DNA of 64,000 bases from Kaistia geumhonensis (GCF_030815145.1 NZ_JAUSWJ010000001.1:2232001-2296000), one strand, 5' to 3'. Numbered from the stretch's first letter, positions 34,629 to 44,955 are shown. Notes: generated by a model from the letters alone, not told the origin. A program made the numbers and translations.

Positions 34629-35360
34629 ATGGGCTTCTGGCCAACGGACTGCTTCGCCGGCAGACGGATCCTCGTCGTCGGCGGCACGTCGGGGATCGGC
34701 GCAGCCATCGCCGACGCCTTCCTCGCCGAGCGTGCCGAGGTCGTCGTCACCGGCGCGACCGAAGGCGAGGTCGCGGCCGTTCCGCCGCGCGCGGGCCTCT
34801 CGGCGCGGCGGCTCGACATCCGCGACGGCGAGGCGGTGAAGGCCTTCGTCGGCGGCCTCGGCTGGCTGGATCACCTCGTGAACTGCGCCGGGGTCATCCG
34901 ACGCGGCGAGGAGCTGGATCCGGAGGTCTTTGCCGCCGTCATCGACATCAACCTGACCGGTGCGATGCGCGTCGCGGCGGCGGCGCGGCCGCTGCTCGCC
35001 GAGGCGAAGGGCACGATCACCAACACGGCATCGATGCTCGCCTTTTTCGGCGGCGGCCTCGTGCCAGGCTATGCCGCCTCCAAGGGCGGCATTGCGCAGA
35101 TGACCAAGTCGCTCGCCATCGCCTATGCCGGGGACGGCATCCGCGTCAACGCGATCGCGCCCGGCTGGATCGCGACGCCGCTGACCAAGGCGCTGCGAGA
35201 CGACCCGCAGCGGAGCGAGGCGATCCTCTCCCGCACCGCGCTGAAGCGCTGGGGCGAGCCGGCCGACCTCGCTGGCGGCGTCCTCTACCTCGCCTCGCCC
35301 ATCGCCTCCTACGTCACCGGAACGGTGCTGGTCATCGACGGCGGCTACATGGCCGTCTGA
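34629..35360 (+). CDS. Short-chain dehydrogenase/reductase
   Basis: Classical SDR of 243 residues. The cofactor motif GGTSGIGAAIA is near residue 18, followed by NCAG and the catalytic YAASK with an upstream Ser (TASMLAFF). The family end VLVIDGGYMA is present. It is the second gene of a pair with the cupin. It converges on SURF1 with a 35-base gap. Confidence 0.88.
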   Translation: MGFWPTDCFAGRRILVVGGTSGIGAAIADAFLAERAEVVVTGATEGEVAAVPPRAGLSARRLDIRDGEAVKAFVGGLGWLDHLVNCAGVIRRGEELDPEVFAAVIDINLTGAMRVAAAARPLLAEAKGTITNTASMLAFFGGGLVPGYAASKGGIAQMTKSLAIAYAGDGIRVNAIAPGWIATPLTKALRDDPQRSEAILSRTALKRWGEPADLAGGVLYLASPIASYVTGTVLVIDGGYMAV

Positions 35361-35395
35361 CGGCCGGGCGTCTCTTCTTTGCTCCCGCCGCCCCG

Positions 35396-36106
35396 TCAGC
35401 CGAACCGCCGCAACCGCACCAGCAGCGCCAGGGACATGACGGCCAGGGCCGCCCAGGTCAGCACATAGACGAGGTGGTTGTTGGCGAAGCGCACGACCGT
35501 GAGGCCCGTGACCGGGCCGTCCGGCTCGGGCGGGGTGACCTCGAAGGCGTCGACGAAATAGGGCGCGACATTGGCGAGGCCCGCCGCGCTGGCCATCGCC
35601 GCGACGTCGCGCGAGTACCAGCGCCCGGCTGCCGGATCGTTGCTGCGCAGGAAACCGCCGCCGGGCTCGGTCATGCGAAGGAGGCCGGTCACGGTGACCG
35701 GACCCCGCGGCGCGTGCGCGGCCTCGGGCGGAAGTGCCGGCACGAAGCCGCGATTGACATAGACCGTGAAGCCGGCGTCCGTTTCCAGCGGCGCCAGCAG
35801 CCAGTAGCCCGGCCCGCGCTCCGTCACTGCCTTCACCGGGGTTCCGGGATAGGCCAGATAGCGACCCGTCACGTGAACGCGGCGATATTCGTCGCCGGAG
35901 CGAGTGATCGACGGCCAGGCCGCGGGCGGCGGCGGGGCGACGGGTTCGGCATGGATGCGCGCCTCGACGCGCGCGATGAGGGCGAGCTTCTCCGACCGCC
36001 GCTCGACCTGCCAGACCGCGAGGCCGGCGAAGACCAGCGTCGCGACGAGGAGGAAGAGCGCCAGCGCGCGCCGCCTGCCCCGCCCCGCAGCCGGCGCCTC
36101 GCTCAC
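35396..36106 (-). CDS. SURF1 family cytochrome oxidase assembly protein
   Basis: Protein of 236 residues with one N-terminal and one C-terminal transmembrane helix (ALALFLLVATLVFAGLAVWQ and the end LVYVLTWAALAVMSLALLV), between which lies the SURF1 periplasmic domain with VHVTGRYL and VYVNRGFVPA. SURF1 helps insert heme a or build heme-copper oxidases. It is the last gene of the cyo operon, overlapping cyoD by four bases. Confidence 0.9.
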   Translation of the reverse strand: MSEAPAAGRGRRRALALFLLVATLVFAGLAVWQVERRSEKLALIARVEARIHAEPVAPPPPAAWPSITRSGDEYRRVHVTGRYLAYPGTPVKAVTERGPGYWLLAPLETDAGFTVYVNRGFVPALPPEAAHAPRGPVTVTGLLRMTEPGGGFLRSNDPAAGRWYSRDVAAMASAAGLANVAPYFVDAFEVTPPEPDGPVTGLTVVRFANNHLVYVLTWAALAVMSLALLVRLRRFG

Positions 36107-36489
36107 GGCATCTGGCTCATGTCGTGGCCGGGCATCATGTTGACGTTGAGATGGTACATGACCCAGAGCGAGCCCGTCAGCGCGATCACCACGATGATGA
36201 TCGTGAAGATGAGCGCCAGCATCGTCCAGCCACCCTCCGAACGGGCGTTCATATGGAGGAAGAACACCATATGGACGACGATCTGCACGATGGCGAAGCC
36301 GAGCACGACGATGGCCGTCGCCGTCGGGCTGGCGAAGACGCCGCCCATGACCAGCCAGAACGGGATCGCGGTCAGGACGACCGAGAGCAGGAAGCCGATC
36401 ACATAGCCCTTGAGCGAGCCATGCGGCTCGCTCTCGTCATGATGGGCATGCGGCGCGTCGGCGGCCGCGGCGTGGACGTCGGTGCTCAT
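36103..36489 (-). CDS. cyoD: Cytochrome bo3 quinol oxidase subunit IV
   Basis: Membrane subunit of 128 residues with three transmembrane helices and a His-rich N-terminus (HAHHDESEPHG). Conserved GYVIGFLLSVVLTAIPFW and VVHMVFFLHMN stretches match CyoD, which stabilises the CuB site region. It overlaps cyoC by four bases and SURF1 by four bases. Confidence 0.93.
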   Translation of the reverse strand: MSTDVHAAAADAPHAHHDESEPHGSLKGYVIGFLLSVVLTAIPFWLVMGGVFASPTATAIVVLGFAIVQIVVHMVFFLHMNARSEGGWTMLALIFTIIIVVIALTGSLWVMYHLNVNMMPGHDMSQMP

Positions 36490-37118
36490 CGCAGCATTCC
36501 CAGGAGATAGACGACGGTGAAAACGCCGATCCAGATCACGTCGAGGAAGTGCCAGAACAGCGAGAGGCACATCAGCCGGCGGCGATTGGCGGCGACGAGG
36601 CCGTAGCGGCCGAGCTGGACCATCAGCGTCACCAGCCAGACGAGGCCGAAGGTGACGTGCAGGCCATGCGTGCCGACCAGCGTGAAGAAGGCGGAGAGGA
36701 AGGCGCTGCGCTGCGGCGTCGCGCCCTCGGCGATCATGTGGTGGAACTCGTAGAGCTCGATCGAGAGGAAGGCGAGGCCGAACAGCGCCGTCACCGCGAG
36801 CCACAGCTGCGTCGGTCGCACCTGGCCCCGCGCCATGGCCAGCATCGCGAAGCCATAGGTGATCGAGGAAAAGAGCAGCATGGCCGTGTTGAGGGCGACC
36901 AGCGGCAGGTCGAACAGATCCTTCGGCGAGGGCCCGGCCGCGAAATTGCCGCCGAGCACGCCATAGGCGGCGAACAGCATCGCGAAGATGAGACAGTCGC
37001 TCATCAGATAGACCCAGAAGCCGAGCATCGTGCTGCCGCCCTCGGCATGCGCATGTTCGTCCTCGAGGTGGAACACGGGCGCCTCGCCCGCTGTCGTGGC
37101 GGTCGCGATGCTGGTCAT
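36486..37118 (-). CDS. cyoC: Cytochrome bo3 quinol oxidase subunit III
   Basis: Membrane subunit of 210 residues with five helices, of the COX3 family. Conserved [38 protein letters not shown] and the end [20 protein letters not shown] are visible. It overlaps cyoB (ATGA) and cyoD. Confidence 0.95.
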   Translation of the reverse strand: MTSIATATTAGEAPVFHLEDEHAHAEGGSTMLGFWVYLMSDCLIFAMLFAAYGVLGGNFAAGPSPKDLFDLPLVALNTAMLLFSSITYGFAMLAMARGQVRPTQLWLAVTALFGLAFLSIELYEFHHMIAEGATPQRSAFLSAFFTLVGTHGLHVTFGLVWLVTLMVQLGRYGLVAANRRRLMCLSLFWHFLDVIWIGVFTVVYLLGMLR

Positions 37119-39133
37119 GCCCGGGCTCCCTCGGCGATCAGCCGCGTGCGGGCCGCCTCGGTGCGCGCGACCTCCTCGGCCGGAATGTCGAAGGACTGGT
37201 GGTAATCGAAGGTGTGCGCGATCGCGACGGCGAGGATCGCGATGAAGCTCAGCACGGCCAGCCACCAGATATACCAGACGAGACCGAAGCCGAGCGCCAC
37301 CGAGAGCGCGGCGAGGATGACGCCGGTCGGCGTGTTCTTCGGCATGTGAATCGGCTTGAAGCCGGCGAGCGGCCGGCGATAGCCGCGCTCCTTCATGTCC
37401 CACCAGGCGTCGTTGTCATGCACCACCGGCGTGAAGGCGAAGTTGTAGGCCGGCGGCGGCGAGGCGGTCGCCCATTCCAGCGTGCGCGCGTTCCAGGGAT
37501 CGCCGGTCGTGTCGCGCAGCTGATCGCGGCGGAGGATGCTGACGCCGATCTGGATCAGGAAGGCGAGGATGCCAAGCGCGATCAGGAAGGCGCCGAAGCC
37601 CGCGATCACGAACCAGATCTGCAGCGAGGGATCGTCGAAGACGCGCATGCGCCGGGTGACGCCCATGAGGCCGAGCAGATAGAGCGGCATGAAGGCGGCG
37701 TAGAAGCCGGTGACCCAGAACCAGAAGGACAGCTTGCCCCAGAACGGATCGAGCTTGAAGCCGAAGGCCTTGGGGAACCAGAAGCTGATGCCGGCGAAGA
37801 GGCCGAACAGCACGCCGCCGATGATCACGTTGTGGAAATGGGCGACGAGGAAGAGCGAGTTGTGCAGCACGAAATCGGCCGGCGGCACGGCGAGCAGCAC
37901 GCCGGTCATGCCGCCGATCACGAAGGTCAGCATGAAGGCGAGCGTCCACATCATCGGCAGCTCGAAGCGGATGCGGCCGCGATACATCGTGAACAGCCAG
38001 TTGAACATCTTCGCTCCCGTAGGGATCGAGATGATCATGGTCGTGATGCCGAAGAAGGAATTGACGCTGGCGCCCGAGCCCATCGTGAAGAAATGGTGCA
38101 GCCAGACGAGATAGGACAGCACGGTGATGACCACCGTCGCGTAGACCATCGACGTATAGCCGAAAAGCCGCTTGCCCGAGAAGGTCGACGTGACCTCGGA
38201 GAAGATGCCGAAGGCGGGCAGGATCAGAATATAGACTTCCGGATGGCCCCAGATCCAGATGAGGTTCACATACATCATCGGATTGCCGCCGAAGTCGTTC
38301 GTGAAGAAGTTGGTGCCGACATAGCGGTCGAGCGCCAGCATCGCGAGAACGGCGGTGAGGACGGGGAAGGCGGCGACGATCAGGACATTGGTGCAGAGCG
38401 AGGTCCAGGTGAAGACCGGCAGGCGCATCATGGTCATGCCCGGCGCGCGCATCTTCACGATGGTGCAGAGGAGGTTGATGCCGGAGAGCGTCGTCCCGAC
38501 GCCGGCTATCTGCAGGCCCCAGATGTAGTAGTCGACGCCGACATCGGGACTGTAGGTGATGCCCGAGAGCGGCGGATAGGCGAGCCAGCCGGTCTTGGCG
38601 AACTCGCCGACGAACAGCGACATCATCACGAGGACGGCGCCGCCGACCGTCATCCAGAAGCTGAAATTGTTCAGGAACGGGAAGGAGACGTCGCGGGCGC
38701 CGATCTGCAACGGCACGACGAAGTTCATGATTCCGGTGACGAGCGGCATCGCCACGAAGAAGATCATGATCACGCCATGTGCCGTGAACACCTGGTCGTA
38801 GTGATGCGCCGGCAGGTAGCCCTCGGAGCCGCCGAAGGCCATGGCCTGCTGCAGCCGCATCATGACGGCGTCGGCGAAGCCGCGCAGCAGCATGACGATG
38901 CCGAGCACCATATACATGATGCCGATCTTCTTGTGGTCGACCGAGGTGAACCACTCGCGCCACAGATAGCCCCAGAGGCGGAACCATGTGATGGCGCCGA
39001 CCAGCGCGATGCCGCCCGTCGCCACCACGGCGAAGGTGGCGACGAGGATCGGCTCGTGGAAGGGCAGCGCGCTCCAGGTGAGGCGGCCGAACAGGAAGCT
39101 CGTGGCGGCGGGGACGGCGGATGGATCGGTCAT
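37115..39133 (-). CDS. cyoB: Cytochrome bo3 quinol oxidase subunit I
   Basis: Catalytic heme-copper subunit of 672 residues with about 15 helices. It binds heme b, the heme o3-CuB centre and ubiquinol, reduces O2 and pumps protons. The CuB ligand motif [15 protein letters not shown] and the following HHFFTMG are clear, and [13 protein letters not shown] holds the heme ligands. It starts 14 bases after cyoA and overlaps cyoC by four bases. Confidence 0.97.
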   Translation of the reverse strand: MTDPSAVPAATSFLFGRLTWSALPFHEPILVATFAVVATGGIALVGAITWFRLWGYLWREWFTSVDHKKIGIMYMVLGIVMLLRGFADAVMMRLQQAMAFGGSEGYLPAHHYDQVFTAHGVIMIFFVAMPLVTGIMNFVVPLQIGARDVSFPFLNNFSFWMTVGGAVLVMMSLFVGEFAKTGWLAYPPLSGITYSPDVGVDYYIWGLQIAGVGTTLSGINLLCTIVKMRAPGMTMMRLPVFTWTSLCTNVLIVAAFPVLTAVLAMLALDRYVGTNFFTNDFGGNPMMYVNLIWIWGHPEVYILILPAFGIFSEVTSTFSGKRLFGYTSMVYATVVITVLSYLVWLHHFFTMGSGASVNSFFGITTMIISIPTGAKMFNWLFTMYRGRIRFELPMMWTLAFMLTFVIGGMTGVLLAVPPADFVLHNSLFLVAHFHNVIIGGVLFGLFAGISFWFPKAFGFKLDPFWGKLSFWFWVTGFYAAFMPLYLLGLMGVTRRMRVFDDPSLQIWFVIAGFGAFLIALGILAFLIQIGVSILRRDQLRDTTGDPWNARTLEWATASPPPAYNFAFTPVVHDNDAWWDMKERGYRRPLAGFKPIHMPKNTPTGVILAALSVALGFGLVWYIWWLAVLSFIAILAVAIAHTFDYHQSFDIPAEEVARTEAARTRLIAEGARA

Positions 39134-39147
39134 GCGAGGCGTCTCGC

Positions 39148-40320
39148 TTACGAATTACGGTCGGGGATGGCGGGGGTGCGCAACAGGGTCGTGTCGAGCC
39201 GGGCGGGCGTGAAGCCGGGGCGCTGGAGGCCGGCGCCGACCAGCGGCGCGAGGTCGGCGGGCAGCGCCTCGGCCACGCGCGGCTCGTTGGCCGTCAGCTC
39301 GTCGATGGTGCAGATGCCGGCCACGAAGGACGAGGGCGGCCCGAAGATGGCGCCGCGGCGCTCGAACTTGTCATAGGCAAGGCGCGGGATGACGTTGTCG
39401 ATGCCGGCGAGGCCGAGGCCGCCGCGGCTGTCGATCGCGGCCATCTCGCTCATGCACATCTTGCCGGGCTCGACGCACATGTTGAGCACCGCCTGGAACA
39501 GCGCCGGATCGACGCTGGCGAAATGCTGCACGGGCACGTTCTCGCTCGGTTTCTCCAGTTCGAGATAGGCGGCGCGCGTCAGCGGCCTGTCGGCATTTCT
39601 GAGCACGCCGACCCAGCGGTCGAAATCGGACGGCTCCATGCCGTGGAAGGCGAAGCGCATGCCCGAGAAGCCGGCGCCGCTGTAATTGGCGGAGAAGCCC
39701 TCATAGGCGCCGACGCGGTTGATGACGGCGTGCAGCTTGGTCTGCATGCCCGGCATCGCGTAGATCTGGCCGGCGAGCGCGGGGATGTAGAAGGAGTTCA
39801 TCACCGCCGACGAGGTGATGCGGAAGCTGATCGGGCGGTCGACCGGCGCGGCGAGCTCGTTCAGCGAGGCGACGCCATATTGCGGGTAGATGAACAGCCA
39901 CTTCCAGTCGAGCGCCACGACCTCGACCTCGAGCGGCTCGGTCTTCTCGGCGATGGGCTGGCCCTTGGCGACGCGCGACAGCGGCCGGTATGGATCGAGC
40001 AGATGGGTGTCCATCCAGGTCAGCGCGCCGAGGCAGATGATGATGAGCAGCGGCGCGCCCCAGATCACCAGCTCGAGCTCGATCGAGTGATCCCATTTCG
40101 GCCGGTAGGTCGCGGTCTTGTTGCCCTGCCGGTAGCGCCAGGCGAAGAGCACCGTCAGCGCCATCACCGGGATGATGACGACGAGCATCAGCAGCGTCGA
40201 GACGATCAGGAGATCGCGCTGCCGCCAGGCGATGTCGCCTGCGGGGTGCAGCACGACGAAATCGCAGCCGCCGAGGGCGAGGAGGACGGGCAGAGCGAGG
40301 AGGAACCGGAAGCGGCGCAA
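39148..40320 (-). CDS. cyoA: Cytochrome bo3 quinol oxidase subunit II
   Basis: Lipid-anchored subunit of 390 residues. It begins with a lipoprotein signal (lipobox LGGC, residues 17-20), then two transmembrane helices and a periplasmic cupredoxin-like domain with [15 protein letters not shown]. It lacks the CuA cysteines of cytochrome c oxidase, as expected for a quinol oxidase. The best start is TTG 40320 with AAAGGG eight bases ahead; I see no in-frame ATG nearby. The operator-like inverted repeat at 40385-40403 lies upstream. The C-terminal extension beyond about residue 290 is longer than in E. coli. Confidence 0.93.
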   Translation of the reverse strand: MRRFRFLLALPVLLALGGCDFVVLHPAGDIAWRQRDLLIVSTLLMLVVIIPVMALTVLFAWRYRQGNKTATYRPKWDHSIELELVIWGAPLLIIICLGALTWMDTHLLDPYRPLSRVAKGQPIAEKTEPLEVEVVALDWKWLFIYPQYGVASLNELAAPVDRPISFRITSSAVMNSFYIPALAGQIYAMPGMQTKLHAVINRVGAYEGFSANYSGAGFSGMRFAFHGMEPSDFDRWVGVLRNADRPLTRAAYLELEKPSENVPVQHFASVDPALFQAVLNMCVEPGKMCMSEMAAIDSRGGLGLAGIDNVIPRLAYDKFERRGAIFGPPSSFVAGICTIDELTANEPRVAEALPADLAPLVGAGLQRPGFTPARLDTTLLRTPAIPDRNS

Positions 40321-40384
40321 GACGACAACCCTTTGCTGAGGTCGGCGGATGAGCGAGACCTAGGCCAGGCGGCCGCAGCGCGGC

Positions 40385-40403
40385 ATTGGACAGTTTGTCC
40401 AAT
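40385..40403. promoter_or_regulatory. Perfect palindromic operator candidate between cyoA and the MFS gene
   Basis: ATTGGACA (40385-40392), GTT, TGTCCAAT (40396-40403). It lies 65 bases before the cyoA start and 87 bases before the divergent MFS gene, a good spot for a regulator of either or both. I cannot name the regulator; it does not fit the FNR/CRP pattern. Confidence 0.6.
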
Positions 40404-40489
40404 CCCGCAGCGCACAACGACGCGCCAAAACCTTCCGGCGAACGATCCTGAGACAAGGGAGCGGTGCGGCCACGCGCTGCTGCGGAACG

Positions 40490-41812
40490 ATGACGGACAT
40501 GACCGCGACTGAGGCCAGCCACCCCGAGAGCGGGCCGGACGGACAGCATGCGGTGCGCCCCGGCGAGATCGTCGTCGGCGTCGTGATCGGCCGCGCGTCG
40601 GAGTTCTTCGACTTCTTCGTCTATGCGATCGCCTCGGTGATCGTGTTCCCGCGGCTCGTCTTCCCGCATCTCGATCCGCTCGACGGCACGCTCGCCTCCT
40701 TCGCGATCTTCGCGCTCGCCTTCATCGCCCGCCCCTTCGGCACGGCGCTGTTCACCGCCATCGACCGCGCGCATGGCCGCGGCGCGAAGATGACCTCGGC
40801 GCTGGTGCTGCTCGGCACCTCCACGGTGGCGATCGCCTTTCTTCCCGGCTACGACCAGATCGGCGTCGCCGCGATCTGGCTGCTGGCGCTGGCGCGCATC
40901 GGCCAGGGCCTCGCGCTCGGCGGCACATGGGACGGGCTCGCCTCGCTGCTCGCGCTCAACGCGCCCGAGGGCCGGCGCGGCTGGTATGCGATGATGCCGC
41001 AGCTCGGCGCCCCGGCCGGGCTGATCGTCGCCAGCGCTCTGTTCGCCTTCTTCGTCGCCAATCTCTCCGCCGACGATTTCTTCGACTGGGGCTGGCGCTA
41101 CCCCTTCTTCGTCGCCTTCGCCATCAATGTCGTGGCGCTGTTCGCGCGCCTGCGCATCGTGCAGACGCCGGACTACCGCGCCCTCTACGAGCGCGATGAA
41201 TTGCAGGCGCGCTCGGTGACCGAGACGCTGGGCGCCGAGGGACGCAATGTCGCGATCGGCGCCTTCGTGCCGCTCGTCAGCTTCGCGCTCTTCCATATGG
41301 TGACGGTGTTCCCGCTCTCCTGGGTGTTCCTCTTCACCCGCGAGGGGCCGGCGCGCTTCCTCGTCATCGAGGCGATCGGCGCCATGTTCGGCGCGCTCGC
41401 CATCGTCGTCTCCGGCATCGCGGCCGACCGGATCGGACGGCGCCGCCTCCTCGCCGGCTTCGCCGTCGTGATCGCGGTCTTCAGCGGCTTCGCGCCGCAA
41501 CTGCTCGATGCCGGCTTCTGGGGCGAGCTGACCTACATGATCGTCGGCTTCGTGCTGCTCGGCTTCGTGTTCGGCCAGTCTTCCGGCGCCTTCGCCTTCC
41601 GCTTCGCCCGCGTCTACCGATACACGGCCTCGGCCATCACATCCGATTTCGCCTGGCTGTTCGGCGCCGGCTTCGCTCCGCTGGTGGCGCTCGGCCTCTC
41701 CAGCCAGTTCGGCATCGCCTCGTCCGGCGCCTATCTTCTCTCGGGCGCGGCGGTGACGCTCGTCGCGATCTATGCGACCGGCCTGCCGGGTCCGCGCCAG
41801 CAGCGCGACTGA
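40490..41812 (+). CDS. MFS transporter of the metabolite:H+ symporter type
   Basis: Protein of 440 residues with 12 predicted helices. The loop DRIGRRRLL and the start GRASEFFDFFVYAIASVIVFP are typical of MHS-family proteins such as ProP, KgtP or ShiA. The substrate is unknown. Transcribed divergently from cyo; it ends seven bases before the actR stop, in convergent orientation. An ATG three codons in (40499) is an alternative start. Confidence 0.82.
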   Translation: MTDMTATEASHPESGPDGQHAVRPGEIVVGVVIGRASEFFDFFVYAIASVIVFPRLVFPHLDPLDGTLASFAIFALAFIARPFGTALFTAIDRAHGRGAKMTSALVLLGTSTVAIAFLPGYDQIGVAAIWLLALARIGQGLALGGTWDGLASLLALNAPEGRRGWYAMMPQLGAPAGLIVASALFAFFVANLSADDFFDWGWRYPFFVAFAINVVALFARLRIVQTPDYRALYERDELQARSVTETLGAEGRNVAIGAFVPLVSFALFHMVTVFPLSWVFLFTREGPARFLVIEAIGAMFGALAIVVSGIAADRIGRRRLLAGFAVVIAVFSGFAPQLLDAGFWGELTYMIVGFVLLGFVFGQSSGAFAFRFARVYRYTASAITSDFAWLFGAGFAPLVALGLSSQFGIASSGAYLLSGAAVTLVAIYATGLPGPRQQRD

Positions 41813-41819
41813 CGCCGGG

Positions 41820-42359
41820 CTATTTCACCCGCCATTTCTCGAGCTTGCGGGCGAGCGTGCGGCGATGCATGCCGAGCCGGCGCGCCGTCTCGGAAATATT
41901 GAAGCCGGAATCGGCCAGGGTCTCGTGGATGCGCTCCCATTCGAGATTCTTGAGCGAGGTCTGGCGCTGCGTCAGCGGCACCGAGACGTCGCCGCCCGCC
42001 CGTTCGAAAGCCGCGATGACATCGGCGGTGTTGGACGGCTTCGGCAGATAGTGGCAGGCGCCGAGCTTGATGGCCTCGACGGCCGTCGCGATGCTGGCGA
42101 AGCCCGTCAGCACGACGATGCGCATCTCCGGGTCGTGGTCGTGCAGCAGCTTGACGCATTCGAGCCCCGAGCCGGAGGCGAGCTTCAGATCCACCACGGC
42201 ATAGCCGGGGCTGACGCGCTGCAGCGCCGCCCGCACGCCCTCGACGCCATCGCACTGCTCGACGGCATAGCCGCGGCGCTCGAAGGACCGGCGCAGCGCC
42301 TTGACGAAGGCCGCGTCGTCCTCGACGAGCAGAAGATTACGCTCCGCTTCCATCCTCAT
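41820..42359 (-). CDS. actR: Redox response regulator ActR/RegA/PrrA
   Basis: Regulator of 179 residues. The receiver domain shows VEDDAAF and phospho-acceptor Asp57 in AVVDLKL. A Pro-containing linker leads to a Fis-type HTH (NISETARRLGMHRRTLARKL) at the C-terminus. This is the hallmark layout of the RegA family, which controls respiration, carbon and nitrogen fixation genes by redox state in alphaproteobacteria. It overlaps the partner kinase gene by 23 bases. The nearby cyo operon is a natural target, by inference. Confidence 0.93.
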   Translation of the reverse strand: MRMEAERNLLLVEDDAAFVKALRRSFERRGYAVEQCDGVEGVRAALQRVSPGYAVVDLKLASGSGLECVKLLHDHDPEMRIVVLTGFASIATAVEAIKLGACHYLPKPSNTADVIAAFERAGGDVSVPLTQRQTSLKNLEWERIHETLADSGFNISETARRLGMHRRTLARKLEKWRVK

Positions 42360-43671
42360 CCTTCAAGGCCAGGGCCCGCAGCGGCAGGGTCAGCCGCACC
42401 GTCGCGCCACCCTCCGGATTGTTGACGGCGACGACGGTTCCGCCGAGCTTGCGGACCACATTCACCACGAGGAAGAGGCCGAGACCCGAGCCCGGCCGGT
42501 TCTTGCTTGAATTGTAGGGCTTTCCGAAGGACTTCAACCTCTCCTCGGGGAAACCGGGGCCGGCGTCGCGGATCCCGATCACGACGTCGCCGCCGATGCG
42601 GCGCGCCGTGACGCCGACGAAGTCGGGCGAGGCCTCGCGGGCATTGTCCAGCACATTGGCCAGCACCTGCTTCATCGCCGCGTCGGAGACGATCGGGATA
42701 TCGGGCTCGATCTTCGCCTGGTAGTCGAGCCGGCCGACGGGGCGCGAGAGGCGCCATTCCGCCACCGTCTCGTCGAGGAAGCGACCGAGCGTGGTGCGGA
42801 CCGTGCCCTCGCCGCGCATGTCGCCCGAAGACAGCAGGATGCCCGAGACGATCGCCTTGCAGCGGTCGAGCTCGGCCTGCATCTCGGCCAGTTCGCCGGA
42901 AAGCGCCGGGTCGGAGGCGATCGCCGGCATCTGCTGCCAGTCGCCCATGATGACGGAGAGCGTCGCGAGCGGGGTGCCGAGTTCGTGCGCCGCGCCGGAG
43001 GCGAGCAGGCCCATGCGGACGACATGATCTTCTTCGGCGAAACGCTGGCGCAATTCGGCGACATAGGCGTCGCGCGCCCGGAGGTTGCGCTGGATGCGGC
43101 CGACGAAGACGACGACGAGGATCGCCGCCAGCACGAAGCTGATCAGCATGCCCTGGATATGCAGAGCGAAGATGCGGTCGCCATGCCCCTCGGCGCTGCC
43201 ATGCCCGCCGGGAACGACCAGTTCGCGATAGGTGTCGCTGAGCAGGATGAAGCAGCCGGTCGCCACGGCGACGACGATCCAGACCGCGAGCCTGTCGAGC
43301 AGCACGGCGGCGAGGATCACCTGCAGCAGATAGAGCGAGATGAACGGGTTGGTCGCGCCGCCGGTCAGGTAGAGCTGCATGGTGAGGGCCGCCACGTCGA
43401 GCAGCAACTGCATCATCAACTCGGCCGAGGTGATGCCCGTCGTGATGCGGTAGCGCAGCAGCGCGAGGAGGTTGAGGCCCGCCAGCGCGCCGAGAACGAC
43501 GAAGAGCTGGACGAGCGGCAGCGTGATGCCGAGCACGAAGGCGGCATAGAGGATCGTCACCACCTGGCCGAGCACCGCCAGCGCGCGAAGCTGGATCAGC
43601 AGCAGGAGGTTCTTGCGGTTGGTCGTCTCGGCCGTACCGGCGAGAAGGGTCGTCGCTGAGGGTTCCGCCAT
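42337..43671 (-). CDS. actS: Redox sensor histidine kinase ActS/RegB/PrrB
   Basis: Membrane kinase of 444 residues with six hydrophobic segments at about 20-180. The quinone-sensing motif of the RegB family, GGATNPF, lies near residue 102. The H-box is GAAHELGTPLATLS; a Cys 42 residues later in ELDRCKAIVSG lies at the position of the known redox-active Cys of RegB. N and G boxes (LANVLDNAREASP, IRDAGPGFPEE, GSGLGLFLVVNV) are intact. The start is ATG 43671 (MAEPSATTLLAG); the upstream in-frame extension is Arg/His-rich. Confidence 0.93.
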   Translation of the reverse strand: MAEPSATTLLAGTAETTNRKNLLLLIQLRALAVLGQVVTILYAAFVLGITLPLVQLFVVLGALAGLNLLALLRYRITTGITSAELMMQLLLDVAALTMQLYLTGGATNPFISLYLLQVILAAVLLDRLAVWIVVAVATGCFILLSDTYRELVVPGGHGSAEGHGDRIFALHIQGMLISFVLAAILVVVFVGRIQRNLRARDAYVAELRQRFAEEDHVVRMGLLASGAAHELGTPLATLSVIMGDWQQMPAIASDPALSGELAEMQAELDRCKAIVSGILLSSGDMRGEGTVRTTLGRFLDETVAEWRLSRPVGRLDYQAKIEPDIPIVSDAAMKQVLANVLDNAREASPDFVGVTARRIGGDVVIGIRDAGPGFPEERLKSFGKPYNSSKNRPGSGLGLFLVVNVVRKLGGTVVAVNNPEGGATVRLTLPLRALALKDEDGSGA

Positions 43672-43813
43672 GGGGACGTGGCTGCCTCGTCTGATGTGTC
43701 TCACCCGCACGCCGGCCGGGGATGCATGGCGGGGGTGGACCGTTCGACCTATAGGCATCGACGGCGGGGAATGCTAGCAACTGTCCCGTCGTCGTTCCCT
43801 CCGAGTTCAGCCG

Positions 43814-44200
43814 GTGGCTCCAGCCTTCCTCCCACGCCGCAATGCCCTGGTCGCGCTCGTCGCGGCCTATGTGCTGCTGCTGCAGGCGGTTCTCGGCTCG
43901 CCGGCGCTCGGGGCCGCGGCCGATCCGCTGCGCTTCGATCCGCTCGGCGTCATCTGCGCGACCCACGAGACGGCCGCGGGCGACAGCCAGAACGATCCCG
44001 CGCACAAGCCGCATCTGCCGGATTGCTGCTTTGCCGGCTGCCTGATGATGGGCGCGGCGGCGCTTGCCGCCGAAGCCGCGCCCGCCTTCCGGCCGCCGGT
44101 CAGGATTGGCCGCCTCGCAGCGCCGACGCCTGCCGACATCCTGCCGGCGCCGCGCTACGCCTCCGGGGCCAATCCGAGGGCGCCGCCTCTTCCTGCCTGA
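43814..44200 (+). CDS. DUF2946 family protein
   Basis: Protein of 128 residues with a basic start and a signal-anchor helix (LVALVAAYVLLLQAVLG). A Cys cluster LPDCCFAGCLMMG in the middle may bind metal. DUF2946 members are often found near copper genes. The start is GTG at 43814; an internal start would lose the membrane helix. It opens the copper-related cluster, 173 bases before the YcnI-like gene. Confidence 0.65.
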   Translation: MAPAFLPRRNALVALVAAYVLLLQAVLGSPALGAAADPLRFDPLGVICATHETAAGDSQNDPAHKPHLPDCCFAGCLMMGAAALAAEAAPAFRPPVRIGRLAAPTPADILPAPRYASGANPRAPPLPA

Positions 44201-44373
44201 ACCAGAGACGCCATCGTCCGGACCGCCGCCATGTCAGGCGCCGTCCCGCCATCCGCGGGCGCGCATCGAGGCTGCGCCCGGCTCGCTCTCATACGGCGAG
44301 ACCGCTCGATCCCGGCACGCTCGAAGGCGGCCGCATGGACCGGCGCGTCGAGCCCGTTCATCAGGACAGATTC

Positions 44374-44901
44374 ATGAACTTCCTCAAGACCCTCACGCTC
44401 GCCTCCGCTCTTCTCGCCCTCGCGGCCGGACCGGCGCTGGCCCATGTCACGCTCGAGGCGCCCGAGGCGGCGGTGCCCGGCTCCTACAAGGCCGTGTTCC
44501 GCGTCGGCCATGGCTGCGAAGGCAAGCCGACCATCAAGATCCGCGTACAGATCCCCGAGGGCGTCATCGCCGTGAAGCCGCAGCCGAAGCCCGGCTGGAC
44601 GCTGGAGAAGGTGAAGGGCGCCTATGCCAAGTCCTACGACTATTACGGCACGCCGACCTCGGAGGGCGTGAAGGAAGTCGTCTGGACCGGCGGCAGCCTC
44701 GCCGACGACGAATATGACGAGTTTGTGCTGCGCGCCTATCTGACGGGCGATCTCAAGACCGGCACCGTCCTCTATTTCCCCGTCGTGCAGGAATGCCCGG
44801 ACGGCGCCGCCGAGCGCTGGATCGAGATTCCGGCCGCCGGCAAGGTCGCCGACGATTACGAGTCGCCCGCCCCGGGCGTGACGCTCGTTCCCAAGAAGTA
44901 A
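44374..44901 (+). CDS. YcnI-like DUF1775 copper-related periplasmic protein
   Basis: Protein of 175 residues. A signal peptide ends at about residue 23 (GPALAHVTLE), leaving an N-terminal His on the mature protein. This His is the known copper ligand in the YcnI family. The DUF1775 beta-sandwich follows (FRVGHGCEGKPTIKIRVQIPEG). Acts in the periplasm to bind and hand over copper. It lies 54 bases ahead of the CopC-CopD fusion gene on the same strand. Confidence 0.85.
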   Translation: MNFLKTLTLASALLALAAGPALAHVTLEAPEAAVPGSYKAVFRVGHGCEGKPTIKIRVQIPEGVIAVKPQPKPGWTLEKVKGAYAKSYDYYGTPTSEGVKEVVWTGGSLADDEYDEFVLRAYLTGDLKTGTVLYFPVVQECPDGAAERWIEIPAAGKVADDYESPAPGVTLVPKK

Positions 44902-44955
44902 CGGCACCCGAGGCACGCGCCCCCGGCGCGTGCCTCCCTTCGAGGGCGACGGCGC

